A stretch of DNA of 64,000 bases from Eubacterium brachy ATCC 33089 (GTDB taxonomy: Bacteria; Bacillota; Clostridia; Peptostreptococcales; Anaerovoracaceae). The translations under genes were made by a program, and so were the position numbers. The stretch is from the NCBI GenBank assembly GCA_000488855.1, contig KI535286.1, positions 252,813 through 316,812 of the forward strand, in the 5' to 3' direction. Every line of letters begins with the position of its first letter. The first letter of the stretch is position 1. Below the pieces are notes generated by a model. That model did no database searches. It was not told the DNA's origin and was given only the letters and a program-made list of their open reading frames with translations. Below, one piece after another: positions 52,619-61,896 of this stretch.

Positions 52619-53640
52619 AAAGAAGAGATTTTATAAAGGATAAACTCATGTTCATAGTCTTGTTTTTGATGATGGGATTTGCCATGGGATGGCTCATCGG
52701 AACTATGGGAATGCCTAAAAATATAGTGATTCTCATCGAGATTATAATAGGCGGATGTGGCATGGTCATATTGATTTGCGAATATCACAGAAGTGCGGGA
52801 TTTTATAAGAAAATTTATAGAGATTTAAATCTTCTGGATAAAAAGTATCAGATATCAGCCATGATGGATGAGCCGGATTTTGTAGAGGGGAAGTTAATAT
52901 ATGATGTAATACAGGAATCCGTAAAGTCCATGAATGATGAAATCGGTAAATTGAATGTAGATTGTGAAGAGTACAGCGACTATATCGAAGCGTGGGTTCA
53001 TCAAATAAAAATGCCCATAGCGGTAATTTCTCTAATCTGTGAGAACAATAAAAATGAAATCACGACAAATATTTTAAATGAGTTGAAAAGCGTTGAAATG
53101 TATGTGGAGCAGGCATTGTACTACACCAGAAGCAACGTTGTAGAAAAAGATTATTTGATTTCGGCATTAGATCTGGAAAAAATCGTTAAAGACGTGATAA
53201 AAAAGGAAGCTAAAGAACTTATCTCGGCATCTGCTAAGATAAGCTTCAAAGGAATTGAGGGCGATGTATACGCCGACAGAAAGTGGATCGAGTTCATATT
53301 GAGACAGATATTGTCAAACAGCATAAAATACCGGGATCAGAACAGGGATATGGAGCTGACTTATGAAATGATAAACAAACCTGACTGCAGTGAACTGATA
53401 ATATCCGATAATGGAATAGGTGTAGATGAATCGGATTTGGGAAGAGTTTTTGAAAAGGGCTTTACGGGGAAAAACGGAAGAATTTACGGCAAGTCTACGG
53501 GGATAGGATTGTATTTATGTAAAAAAATGTGCAATAAGATGTATATAGGCATCGAGATATACTCGAAAAAGGGAGTCGGTACACAGGTTGTGCTGACATT
53601 CCCTAAGGACAGCAGGATACTCCTTGCCGACGGCAAATAA
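52615..53640 (+). CDS. Intramembrane-sensing histidine kinase (BceS-like)
   Basis: This 341-residue kinase has two N-terminal helices (about 10-30 and 38-57) with almost no extracellular loop, the pattern of BceS kinases that sense through the ABC transporter. The H-box is WVHQIKMPIA (His129). N-box LRQILSNSIKYRD, G1 ISDNGIGV, F-box GRVFEKGFTG and G2 STGIGLYLC are all present. The start is TTG, overlapping the response regulator stop by 4 bases. Confidence 0.92.
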   Translation: MKRRDFIKDKLMFIVLFLMMGFAMGWLIGTMGMPKNIVILIEIIIGGCGMVILICEYHRSAGFYKKIYRDLNLLDKKYQISAMMDEPDFVEGKLIYDVIQESVKSMNDEIGKLNVDCEEYSDYIEAWVHQIKMPIAVISLICENNKNEITTNILNELKSVEMYVEQALYYTRSNVVEKDYLISALDLEKIVKDVIKKEAKELISASAKISFKGIEGDVYADRKWIEFILRQILSNSIKYRDQNRDMELTYEMINKPDCSELIISDNGIGVDESDLGRVFEKGFTGKNGRIYGKSTGIGLYLCKKMCNKMYIGIEIYSKKGVGTQVVLTFPKDSRILLADGK

Positions 53641-53658
53641 AGATGTGTAAAACTTGTG

Positions 53659-53683
53659 GAGAGGTGTTAATCTCTCTTTTTTT
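53659..53683 (+). terminator. Terminator after the kinase gene
   Basis: GAGAG, an 8-base loop and CTCTC are followed by seven T. It separates the regulator operon from the permease gene. Confidence 0.7.
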
Positions 53684-53701
53684 ATATATCTTTCACGTAA
53701 T

Positions 53702-53728
53702 CTTACAAAAGTGTTAGGATGGTGTAAG
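53702..53728. promoter_or_regulatory. Response regulator box 1
   Basis: CTTACA, 15 bases and TGTAAG, with TGTTAGGA inside. TGTTAG and TGTAAG are 11 bp apart, as in OmpR-type direct half-sites. An almost identical box precedes the ATPase gene (55849-55875). GATAAT at 53747-53752 could be the -10. Confidence 0.7.
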
Positions 53729-53812
53729 TGAGAGCTATGGAAAAAGGATAATATTTTTAATAGGATATATAGTAAACGAATAGGTTTAAAATTGTTGGTT
53801 GAGGGAGAAATT

Positions 53813-55801
53813 ATGATATTGAAATTGGCGAGGAGCAATATAAAAGGATCCGTCAGTGATATTATGGTATACTTTTTTACTTTGGCATTCTGCATAGCTA
53901 TATATTTTACTTTCAATAGTATCAATGAAAATCCACAGCTGATGAAACAGTTTAGCTACGCATCCAAAGGACTCGATAACATAGTTTCATTCATAACGAT
54001 AACTTCATTTTTCATAGTGATAACGATGGGAATTTTGATAGTATATTCCAACTGGTATTTTTTAAAACACAGGAAGTACGAATTTGGGATTTACCTTACA
54101 TTGGGAATGAGAAAAGAGCATATTATCGGGATTCTTCTGATCGAAAATTTGGTCATAGGAGTTTTGGCAATAAGTCTGGGCATTTTATTTGGAGTAGTTG
54201 GTTCCCAATTTATGACCGTGATGATATTGAAAACTTATGGAATGACTGCTGCAACATTTCAGTTTATGATTTCAAAATACGCTTTGATATCCACGCTGAT
54301 AAACTTCAGTGCGATTTTTATAGTATCCGTCATAGTGAATACGATAGCGATTTCGAGATTTAAAATTGTAGACTTGATGTATTCAAAATCGGATTTGGAA
54401 AAAGTGCATACAAGGAATATGAAAACGGCAATTATCTTGATAGTACCGGGGATTATAATGTTGGGAATGGGCTATCTCATGGCAATTACACAGGGAATTT
54501 TATCAGAACCGAAAGAGATGATGGGTGAGATATTTCTTGGAATATCCGGGACGGTACTAATATTTATAGCCCTTTCAGCAATTTTCGATTTTTACATAAG
54601 AAGAAGGAAGAAGAAATATTTTAAGGGAATAAATATTTTTGTTTTCGGTCAAATTGTAAATAAAATAAACAGCAGTTCCATAGTTATGGCGGTTACATGT
54701 TTGACTCTATTTTTATCCAGCATGGTATTTATGGTTGGAAACAGTATAAAAACCACCTTAGAGGATAAAGATATCAATTCCATGTTGTACGATGTAAGTA
54801 CGGTTATAGATTACAATGAGCGCAAGGTTAATTTCGATATTTATGATCAATTGCCAAAAGAGTTAAAGAAAAAAGTTCATAGGAAATCATTTGCCCAAAT
54901 TACCATAAAACATAACGGAGAAGCAGTTTCGAAATATTTGAAGGATATTAAAGACAATAAACAAAAATTTGATGTGGCATATTTTATGTCACAAAAGGAC
55001 TTCAATAAGTGTTTGGGTATGATTGGCAGGAAACGTGTTAAAATAGAAAAAAATGAATATATTTTCGCAGCTGAAAACGATAAAAAATATAAATTCGGAA
55101 AGATGTTGGTAGAAAATAAAGTTAAATTGAAAATAGGCAAACAGGTCTTTACCCCCGTAGGCGTTGAGCATTGCAGACTTGACAATATGCACAACGGTAG
55201 AGGAGCCTTCATATTAAATGATAAAGTAAACCAGAGATTTCTCAATGAGATGGTTGTGTGCAATGTAAATACCGACAAAGATAGTTATTTGAGAGATGAA
55301 ATTTTAGGAAAAATAGACGATATTGTAAAAGAGAAGTCCAAAGATGAAAACAAAAAAGCGATCTTTTGGCACTCGACAAGGGAAGAGATTGTAAACGATT
55401 CTCTGAAAAAGGAAACTTTAGTGACATTTTTATTCATATATATAAGCCTGGTTTTAATGGTGACATGCGGTGTTGTAATCTCTATTCAGCAGATGTTGCA
55501 GATAGATAAAAGTGCAAAGAAATACAAAATATTAGGATATCTGGGTGCTGATGATAAAATGATCAACAGGGCATTGCTGAAACAGATATCTTTTTACTTC
55601 CTGATTCCGCTGATATTTGCCATGATGGATTTCTTTGTTGGAGTTATATCCATAAGGGAGCTAATATCGAGATATGGAGATTTTGAAATATGGAGAAGTT
55701 TGTTTAGAACCGGCAAGTTTATAATCTTGACGTACGGATTGTATTTTCTATTAACGTATTTTTCCTGCAAGAAGATGATTTACAGAAAAGGAAGAAGATA
55801 A
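53813..55801 (+). CDS. FtsX-type ABC transporter permease (BceB-like)
   Basis: This 662-residue permease has about ten membrane helices and a large extracellular domain between helices 7 and 8 (about 325-545), the BceB architecture that binds peptide antibiotics or their lipid targets. The N-terminal KLARSNIKGSVSDIMVYFFTLAF is typical. ATG 53813 has GAGGGA in front. It is separated from the ATPase gene by 136 bases with its own regulator box. A second permease of the same type follows the ATPase. Confidence 0.88.
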   Translation: MILKLARSNIKGSVSDIMVYFFTLAFCIAIYFTFNSINENPQLMKQFSYASKGLDNIVSFITITSFFIVITMGILIVYSNWYFLKHRKYEFGIYLTLGMRKEHIIGILLIENLVIGVLAISLGILFGVVGSQFMTVMILKTYGMTAATFQFMISKYALISTLINFSAIFIVSVIVNTIAISRFKIVDLMYSKSDLEKVHTRNMKTAIILIVPGIIMLGMGYLMAITQGILSEPKEMMGEIFLGISGTVLIFIALSAIFDFYIRRRKKKYFKGINIFVFGQIVNKINSSSIVMAVTCLTLFLSSMVFMVGNSIKTTLEDKDINSMLYDVSTVIDYNERKVNFDIYDQLPKELKKKVHRKSFAQITIKHNGEAVSKYLKDIKDNKQKFDVAYFMSQKDFNKCLGMIGRKRVKIEKNEYIFAAENDKKYKFGKMLVENKVKLKIGKQVFTPVGVEHCRLDNMHNGRGAFILNDKVNQRFLNEMVVCNVNTDKDSYLRDEILGKIDDIVKEKSKDENKKAIFWHSTREEIVNDSLKKETLVTFLFIYISLVLMVTCGVVISIQQMLQIDKSAKKYKILGYLGADDKMINRALLKQISFYFLIPLIFAMMDFFVGVISIRELISRYGDFEIWRSLFRTGKFIILTYGLYFLLTYFSCKKMIYRKGRR

Positions 55802-55848
55802 AGCAGAAAAGCTCTCAGTGGCGATGCGAAATGAGAATATAAAATTAA

Positions 55849-55875
55849 CTTACATATCTGTTAGGAAGATGTAAG
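55849..55875. promoter_or_regulatory. Response regulator box 2
   Basis: CTTACA, 15 bases and TGTAAG with TGTTAGGA inside: the same layout as 53702-53728. It lies 62 bases before the ATPase gene, which suggests that this gene also has a promoter controlled by the regulator. Confidence 0.7.
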
Positions 55876-55937
55876 AAAAATCGATGGTAGATGCGAGAGA
55901 TTCAGGATAAGATGAATATGTAATTGAGGAGGAATTT

Positions 55938-56705
55938 ATGAGTGAAACAATTTTAAGAGTAGAGAATCTACACAAGGTTTATGGAAATAAGGGAAGTATC
56001 ACCAACGCACTGAAAGGTATCAGTTTTACCGTGGAAAAAGGTGAATACATAAGTATAATGGGTGCATCGGGAAGCGGAAAAACCACATTGCTCAACTGTA
56101 TATCTACGATTGATAAAGCGACGTCAGGAACGATACACATAGGGAATGACGATATAACTCGGATGAAATCGGATGCTCTTTCAAAGTATAGGAGAGAACA
56201 GTTAGGATTTATTTTCCAGGATTTTAACTTGCTGGATACTCTGACTGTATTTGAGAATATAGCACTGGCGCTGACTATAACCAAAACTCCTGCAAAGGAG
56301 ATAAGAAACAGAGTCAATGAAGCTGCAAAGAGGCTGAATATAACCGATATTTTGGAAAAGTATCCTTATCAGATTTCCGGAGGACAAAAGCAGAGAACGG
56401 CAGCAGCGAGAGCAATTATATCAAATCCGAAGATAATTTTAGCGGATGAACCCACTGGAGCTTTAGATTCCAAAGCAGCAAGGATGTTGTTGGAAAGCAT
56501 GGAAAGTTTAAACAGAGAAATAGATGCCACCATTTTGATGGTAACTCACGACGCATTTACAGCCAGCTACAGCAAGAGAATTATTTTTATAAAAGACGGA
56601 AAGATATTTACAGAACTGATTAGAGGAAATGAAAACAGGAAAGAATTTTTCGATAAAATAATAGAAGTTATCGCATTGCTTGGAGGTGATGTGGATGTTA
56701 ACTAA
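55938..56705 (+). CDS. ABC transporter ATP-binding protein (BceA-like)
   Basis: This 255-residue ATPase has Walker A GASGSGKTT (about 41-49), Q-loop, signature ISGGQKQR, Walker B IILADEPTGALD and H-loop VTHD. It is of the MacB/BceA type that drives FtsX permeases. An AGGAGG site precedes the ATG. Its end overlaps the second permease by 11 bases, so coupling with that permease is close. It could also serve the first permease upstream. Confidence 0.93.
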   Translation: MSETILRVENLHKVYGNKGSITNALKGISFTVEKGEYISIMGASGSGKTTLLNCISTIDKATSGTIHIGNDDITRMKSDALSKYRREQLGFIFQDFNLLDTLTVFENIALALTITKTPAKEIRNRVNEAAKRLNITDILEKYPYQISGGQKQRTAAARAIISNPKIILADEPTGALDSKAARMLLESMESLNREIDATILMVTHDAFTASYSKRIIFIKDGKIFTELIRGNENRKEFFDKIIEVIALLGGDVDVN

Positions 56706-58752
56706 GTTAGCTGTAAAAAATGCGAAAAATGCTTTTAAAGACAGTATAATATATTTTATAACTCTTGTTTTAGGAGTGAGTATATTCTATATTTTCAACT
56801 CCATATACGCACAAGAGAAGATAATGAGTTCGGTAGAATATGCTCAAGAGTCATTAAAGGCCATAGGTGAAGCGATGAGCTACGTATCGGTGGCAGTTGC
56901 GGTGATTTTGGCATTTTTGGTAGTCTATGCGAATAACTTCTTCATAAAGAGGAGAAAGAAGGAATTCGGGATATATTTAACATTGGGTTTATCCGGAAGA
57001 CAGGTCACGTTTATTCTGATTGTCGAGACGGTAATAATGGGAATCGTGGCACTGGGAATAGGTATAGTGTTGGGGATTTTGGGTTCACAGTTGATGTCGA
57101 TATTTACAGCCAAAATGTTTGAGCTAAATATGTCATCTCTCACGTTTATAATCGCATATAAAGCCATATGGAAGTCGATTTTATATTTTGCGGTAATCTT
57201 CCTGTTGGCTATGGCAATAAATGTTTTCACCATAGGGAGATTGAAACTCATAGATTTGCTGTACGGAAAAAGCAAGAGCGAAAGGTTGAAAATAAAAAAC
57301 ACTAAAATCTCGATGGTGTTATTGGTGACTTCACTGGCACTATTGTGGTTTGCATATTATGAGATTTTGGACTACGGATTCGCTTATCCGAAAAAGATGA
57401 TGCTATCGATAATTTCGGGGAGTTTAGGAACATTCCTATTCTTTGTATCGATATCGAGCATGTTGATGGTTTTTGTAAAAGCGAGGGAAAAGACTTATTT
57501 CAGGGGTTTGAATATGTTCACCTTCAGGCAGCTTGGCAGCAGAATAAATACCAACGTCATATCGATAACCGTAGTTTGCATTGCATTGTTGCTGGTGATG
57601 GGAATATTCTCTACAGGATATACGATACAGGAAAGCGTATCGGAATTGGCTAAACATGAAAATCTATACGATGTATCGGCATTTGTAGACACGACAGAGC
57701 CTACAGATAAAAAACTGGACAAAGCTATTCAAAACAGAAAAAAGATAAATTTTGATAAGATGGTTTTAGCCAATGTAAAGGGTGTAAAGAAAGAGAACAT
57801 AGTGTATGTGTCAACGTATGAGGTTAAAGGTAACGTTGAAAATTATACAGGAGTGGATAATGCTAGAGCAAACTATTTATCTAAAGCGGTTGTGAAGTTG
57901 TCAGAATTTAACAGGTTGCTGAAACTGCGAGGAGAGAAGCCCATAGAACTGAGAAAGAATGAAACGTTAATAGTATCCAGTAACAGCACATTCAAAGAAG
58001 TAGCAAAAGCGTTTATAGATAAAAACAAGAAAGTGAAACTGGGTCAAAATTCATTTGTACCAATGAAAAAAATAAAGGAAATGTCATTGGCAAATACCAG
58101 TGATGTTCATGGGGCATTTGTAGTAAATGATGAATTTATATGGAAAAATGCAGTGCCGAGCAGTGAATTTGTAAATATCAAAACCGGAGATAAAAAAATC
58201 AGCGAACAGATAAAGAGGCTGTTTGTAGATAAGGGCAGAGGACTCAAGGGGGATCGTGAGATAGAAACCGATGAAAACGGATATATAATCGCCGGGGGAA
58301 TTAAGGCGAATTTCAGAGTGCACGGTATCGAAACCAGGGAAGAGACCTTGGTCGGAGCAGTGTCGGTTAAGGCGATTATAGCGTTTATGTCGATATATAT
58401 GGGAATAACTTTCATGATAGCCTGTGCGAGTATATTGTCCATACAGCAATTGTCGGAAGTAGATGATAACAAACACAGATATGGTCTCTTGGAAAAGATT
58501 GGAGCTGATAAAAAACTTTTGAACAAAGCGCTGTTCAGGCAAATTGTTTTTTACTTCGCATTGCCTTTGACACTGGCATTGGTTCATGCCGTCGTAGGCC
58601 TGATAGCTGTCAACAGGATTTTGGAGGACATAGGAATTCTCGGAATGAAGAACGGCTTGTTTACGACGGGAGTATTCGTAATCATAATTTACAGTATATA
58701 CTTTATATTTACGTATATCGGAAGCAAAAAAATAATAAATAGAGAGCTTTGA
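56695..58752 (+). CDS. Second FtsX-type ABC transporter permease (BceB-like)
   Basis: This 685-residue permease again has about ten helices and a large extracellular region (about 320-560) between the seventh and eighth. It is similar in order to the permease at 53813-55801 but diverged in the loop, so the two may recognise different ligands or form a heterodimer. ATG 56695 follows a full GGAGGTGAT site inside the ATPase gene. Confidence 0.88.
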   Translation: MLTKLAVKNAKNAFKDSIIYFITLVLGVSIFYIFNSIYAQEKIMSSVEYAQESLKAIGEAMSYVSVAVAVILAFLVVYANNFFIKRRKKEFGIYLTLGLSGRQVTFILIVETVIMGIVALGIGIVLGILGSQLMSIFTAKMFELNMSSLTFIIAYKAIWKSILYFAVIFLLAMAINVFTIGRLKLIDLLYGKSKSERLKIKNTKISMVLLVTSLALLWFAYYEILDYGFAYPKKMMLSIISGSLGTFLFFVSISSMLMVFVKAREKTYFRGLNMFTFRQLGSRINTNVISITVVCIALLLVMGIFSTGYTIQESVSELAKHENLYDVSAFVDTTEPTDKKLDKAIQNRKKINFDKMVLANVKGVKKENIVYVSTYEVKGNVENYTGVDNARANYLSKAVVKLSEFNRLLKLRGEKPIELRKNETLIVSSNSTFKEVAKAFIDKNKKVKLGQNSFVPMKKIKEMSLANTSDVHGAFVVNDEFIWKNAVPSSEFVNIKTGDKKISEQIKRLFVDKGRGLKGDREIETDENGYIIAGGIKANFRVHGIETREETLVGAVSVKAIIAFMSIYMGITFMIACASILSIQQLSEVDDNKHRYGLLEKIGADKKLLNKALFRQIVFYFALPLTLALVHAVVGLIAVNRILEDIGILGMKNGLFTTGVFVIIIYSIYFIFTYIGSKKIINREL

Positions 58753-58817
58753 AGATGATTTAAAAATGAGTACAAGGAAATAACATCTCTTTTAATCCCG
58801 CTTTTCGAAAGAAGGGA

Positions 58818-58883
58818 GAATCCGTTGAAATCGATGTGATTGAGTCAATGGATTTCCCTGTAAATCGGAAAGGGGGATTTTGT
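58818..58883. other. Structured gap between convergent genes
   Basis: GAATCCGTTGA (from 58818) pairs with TCAATGGATTTC (from 58845), one mismatch-tolerant stem of about 10 bp. A C-rich and G-rich pair with ATTTTG follows. It probably ends the permease and birA transcripts, but no classical T-run is present. Confidence 0.35.
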
Positions 58884-58896
58884 TGTAGAAACATAG

Positions 58897-59868
58897 TTAT
58901 CGATTAAACTTCAAAGAAACCTCACCGCTGGATAACTTTGAAATTTTACCGTCTGTTGATTTTACAATTAAGGTACCGTCATCGGATATATTGATAGCTT
59001 CATATGGAATTAAAGGGGCATCGTCAGTACGATTTAATTTCCTGATGAATACGATTTCACCGATTACATTGGAATGAGACCTGTAATAATCCATGAATGA
59101 AATGTCTTCTGATGACAATTTTTCATGCAATTCCAAAAGGTTATCTATGATATTGGCAATGAGCAAATTTACATTGAAATCATTTTCACCTACTGAAGCA
59201 GCGATATCGGAGATTCCGGCTATGCCTTTGGATGAAGTATTTAAACCTATTCCCACGACTAAATGGCTTATAGTGTGGCTTTCAAGGCTTGTTATCCCTT
59301 CGGTTAAAATACCGCAGACTTTTTTATCACCTAAAAACAGATCATTAACCCATTTGATATCACACTGAATACCTAACACGTCGTAGATAGCTTTGGAAAC
59401 GGCAACTGCCGTTGCCGCCGTGACCAGGGTCACGGAACCGGCGGGCAGGGAATTTTCCAAGACAACAGACATGTAAACACCGGAATTTGCAGGAGATAAA
59501 AATGGACGATTGAATCTTCCCCTGCCGCCGGTTTGTTCCAAAGCTATTATCGTCGTTCCGTTTTCACGGAATTTGTCAATTTTCGATAAAACAAATGAGT
59601 TGGTAGAAGGGAGGGAATCGTATATATGCACCGGGACATTGTTTGTAAGATGTTGGACTATGCCGCTCTTGCTGATCTTTGTCGACGTATTGTGAAAAAC
59701 ATAGCCTCTGTTGGGAACTTGTTCTATGAGAAATCCCTCTTTTTGTAAAGTTGATATGGCTTTCCAAACAGCCGTTCTGGATACATTTATATTCTTGGCG
59801 ATACTTTGACCGGATATGAGAGTTTCCGGACTAGCCATCAAAATTTTCAAAACATCATCTTTAACCAT
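58897..59868 (-). CDS. birA: Bifunctional biotin--protein ligase / biotin operon repressor
   Basis: This 323-residue protein has an N-terminal winged helix (about 1-60, SGQSIAKNINVSRTAVWKAISTLQKEGF) that binds DNA, and the ligase domain with the biotinyl-5'-AMP loop GGRGRFNRPF (about 115-124), the KWVNDLF catalytic Lys segment and a C-terminal SH3-like part. It attaches biotin to carboxylase subunits and can repress biotin genes. ATG 59868 has GGAG at an acceptable distance; the TTG at 59877 is too close to it. Confidence 0.93.
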   Translation of the reverse strand: MVKDDVLKILMASPETLISGQSIAKNINVSRTAVWKAISTLQKEGFLIEQVPNRGYVFHNTSTKISKSGIVQHLTNNVPVHIYDSLPSTNSFVLSKIDKFRENGTTIIALEQTGGRGRFNRPFLSPANSGVYMSVVLENSLPAGSVTLVTAATAVAVSKAIYDVLGIQCDIKWVNDLFLGDKKVCGILTEGITSLESHTISHLVVGIGLNTSSKGIAGISDIAASVGENDFNVNLLIANIIDNLLELHEKLSSEDISFMDYYRSHSNVIGEIVFIRKLNRTDDAPLIPYEAINISDDGTLIVKSTDGKISKLSSGEVSLKFNR

Positions 59869-60066
59869 AATAATCAAATCTCCTTTTTACACGTGTTACA
59901 TACATTCTAACACAGGTTGACACTCACTGCATATAGATTTTAGATTAGAAAATATCAGATGAAAAATCCTAGGGATGAAATGTGACATGTTGAATAATAT
60001 CCCTATGAAATACGCAAAAAATATGATAGAATTTGAAAATATACAACATGAAAAGAGGAAGAGATT

Positions 60067-61032
60067 ATGACGAGAATACTGGTGATAAATACCGGTGGAA
60101 CTATATCCATGAGCGAGGATAAAACCACGGGAAAGGTAAAGCCGAATGAGAAAAACCCCATTGAAAATGCCAAGTTGATGAAAGACAAGTGGGAAGTTCA
60201 CTATGACGAGCTGATGAATATTCCTTCCCCTCACATCGCTGAAAGAGAGATGCTGGGCATTAAAAATAGAATCGATAAGGCTGTAACGGAAGGATTTAAC
60301 GGAGTAGTAGTTACTCATGGAACGGATACTCTGGAGGAAACGGCGTATTATTTGGATTTGACAGCTACGACCAAGATACCTGTTGTAATTACAGGTGCCA
60401 TGCGATCCAGCAACGAAATTGGGGCGGACGGACTTGTAAACCTGAGATCGTCACTCATAGTTGCCGCAAGTGAAGATTCGTTGAACAGAGGGGTGCTGGT
60501 AGTGATGAACGATGAGGTTCACAGGGCTAGATTTGTTACAAAGACCCATACCACCAACGTTGCGACATTTCAGTCTCCGACATTTGGAGCCATCGGCCTG
60601 GTCTCAAAGGAAAGAGTGGACTACTTCCAAAATTCAAATTTCACAGAAAAATATCAAATAACTGAGAACAGAAATAAAGTATATTTGGTAAAAGCCTATG
60701 CTGGCATGGATGGCAGCATATTCGACAGCATTTACAATTTGGGAGCTGACGGTCTCGTGATAGAAGCTCTGGGAGCAGGTAACATGCCTCCGAGGACAAT
60801 AGAAAGTATAGATCGATTCCTGGAAAGCGAAATTCCGGTAGTATTCACGTCCAGAGCTTTCAACGGAATGACTCAAGACGTGTACAACTATAAAGGCGGT
60901 GGAGGAGAGTTCAAGGAAAAAGGAGTCATATTCACAAGGGGAATGAGCGGATTAAAAGCCAGAATTAAATTAAAGATACTCCTGGATTCCGGAGTGAAAA
61001 GAGAAGATATAGGCAAATGCTTTTTGATCTGA
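60067..61032 (+). CDS. ansA: L-asparaginase, type I
   Basis: This 321-residue enzyme hydrolyses asparagine to aspartate and ammonia. The two Thr motifs are NTGGTISM (Thr about 12) and VVTHGTDTLEETAYYLDL (about 80-97, with Thr and Asp), followed by the Lys-containing TGAMRSSNEIGADG. No signal peptide is seen, so it is cytoplasmic. It has an AAGAGGAAGAG ribosome site. Confidence 0.93.
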   Translation: MTRILVINTGGTISMSEDKTTGKVKPNEKNPIENAKLMKDKWEVHYDELMNIPSPHIAEREMLGIKNRIDKAVTEGFNGVVVTHGTDTLEETAYYLDLTATTKIPVVITGAMRSSNEIGADGLVNLRSSLIVAASEDSLNRGVLVVMNDEVHRARFVTKTHTTNVATFQSPTFGAIGLVSKERVDYFQNSNFTEKYQITENRNKVYLVKAYAGMDGSIFDSIYNLGADGLVIEALGAGNMPPRTIESIDRFLESEIPVVFTSRAFNGMTQDVYNYKGGGGEFKEKGVIFTRGMSGLKARIKLKILLDSGVKREDIGKCFLI

Positions 61033-61062
61033 TATGAAAAGTTTTTTGATTTGATATGAAAA
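61021..61062. repeat. 20-bp tandem duplication at the end of ansA
   Basis: TTTTTGATCTGATATGAAAA (61021-61040), which contains the ansA stop, is repeated at 61043-61062 with one change. It appears to be a local duplication. Confidence 0.7.
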
Positions 61063-61135
61063 AACCATCGATTTTATCAACGGAATTACTTTCGTCCGGT
61101 GCGGCGAAGAGATACGTAAATCGGTGGTTTTTATT
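61059..61135 (+). terminator. Long stem-loop terminator after ansA
   Basis: AAAAACCATCGATTT pairs with AAATCGGTGGTTTTT over 15 bp (one G-T) around 47 bases with an inner CGG/CCG stem. The distal arm ends in five T then ATTTTG. It is a plausible terminator with an expanded loop. Confidence 0.5.
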
Positions 61136-61192
61136 TTGTAAATTTATCGTACGATGTTTATAACATGGCTATTTCTTAAAAAATGTGTGCCT

Positions 61193-61229
61193 CTTCAAAA
61201 GCTAGATTTTTTTAATCTAACTTTTGAAG
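61193..61229 (-). terminator. 15-bp hairpin after the leftward hypothetical gene
   Basis: CTTCAAAAG with CTTTTGAAG and TAGATT with AATCTA form a long interrupted stem around five T. It lies 23 bases beyond the end of the leftward gene at 61252 and probably ends its transcript; the T-run on that strand is short. Confidence 0.45.
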
Positions 61230-61251
61230 GGGTGGTAAAAAAGCCGAGAAT

Positions 61252-61827
61252 TTATTTCTTGTGCAAATTCCTGTCACGAGTCACTTGGTGTGAGCTGGCA
61301 TATTCATCAATAGAGCCTTCAATGGAGTGTTTGTTGATGACTTCATAATGTTCTTCATCTGTGTATGGAACGATTCCCTTAGCGAGATCAGGTGTTTTTG
61401 AGTTCTTAATCTGTTCGAGTATATCGTTGTTCTTCTTTAAAAGATCTTCCAGCAGACCGTGAGGAACATTTTTTAATAGAAACAGATGCTCGATTTCTTT
61501 TCGGACATAGTAGTTGGCATCTATGATGTCCAGAAAAAGGGGAAAGTTGGAACTCTGTGAGGCATTGGCGAATAAAGTCACGTCATTTTTAATGAATTTT
61601 AAAATGTTTTCAACTTCCTCGAAGCGGAAATTTCTAACAGGATACGGCTCAATGCGCTGCAAGTAAACCTGATCCTCATCTCTAATGTTGCAGAAATAAG
61701 AAACGGTTAGTTTTTCACTGATTTTGAATTCCACAAAAAGTATTTTTGAAGAATTCACCTGAATATTTGCTCCCATCTGTCTTAGGCTAAGCCCGAGCAT
61801 ATCAGCGGAAATTGACGACTTAATCAT
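61252..61827 (-). CDS. Hypothetical protein
   Basis: This 191-residue soluble protein has a beta-rich first half (QVNSSKILFVEFKISEKLTVSYFCNIRDEDQ) and a helical, charged second half. The ATG at 61827 has GGAGGTG upstream. It is next to, and in the same direction as, the ArsB/NhaD-like transporter, from which it is separated by 69 bases on the upstream side. I do not recognise a family. Confidence 0.7.
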   Translation of the reverse strand: MIKSSISADMLGLSLRQMGANIQVNSSKILFVEFKISEKLTVSYFCNIRDEDQVYLQRIEPYPVRNFRFEEVENILKFIKNDVTLFANASQSSNFPLFLDIIDANYYVRKEIEHLFLLKNVPHGLLEDLLKKNNDILEQIKNSKTPDLAKGIVPYTDEEHYEVINKHSIEGSIDEYASSHQVTRDRNLHKK

Positions 61828-61896
61828 AAACTGAAACACCTCCATTTGTATTGTTTGTCACAATAAACTCATATAAAATTTTTATCTTTTACTAAA

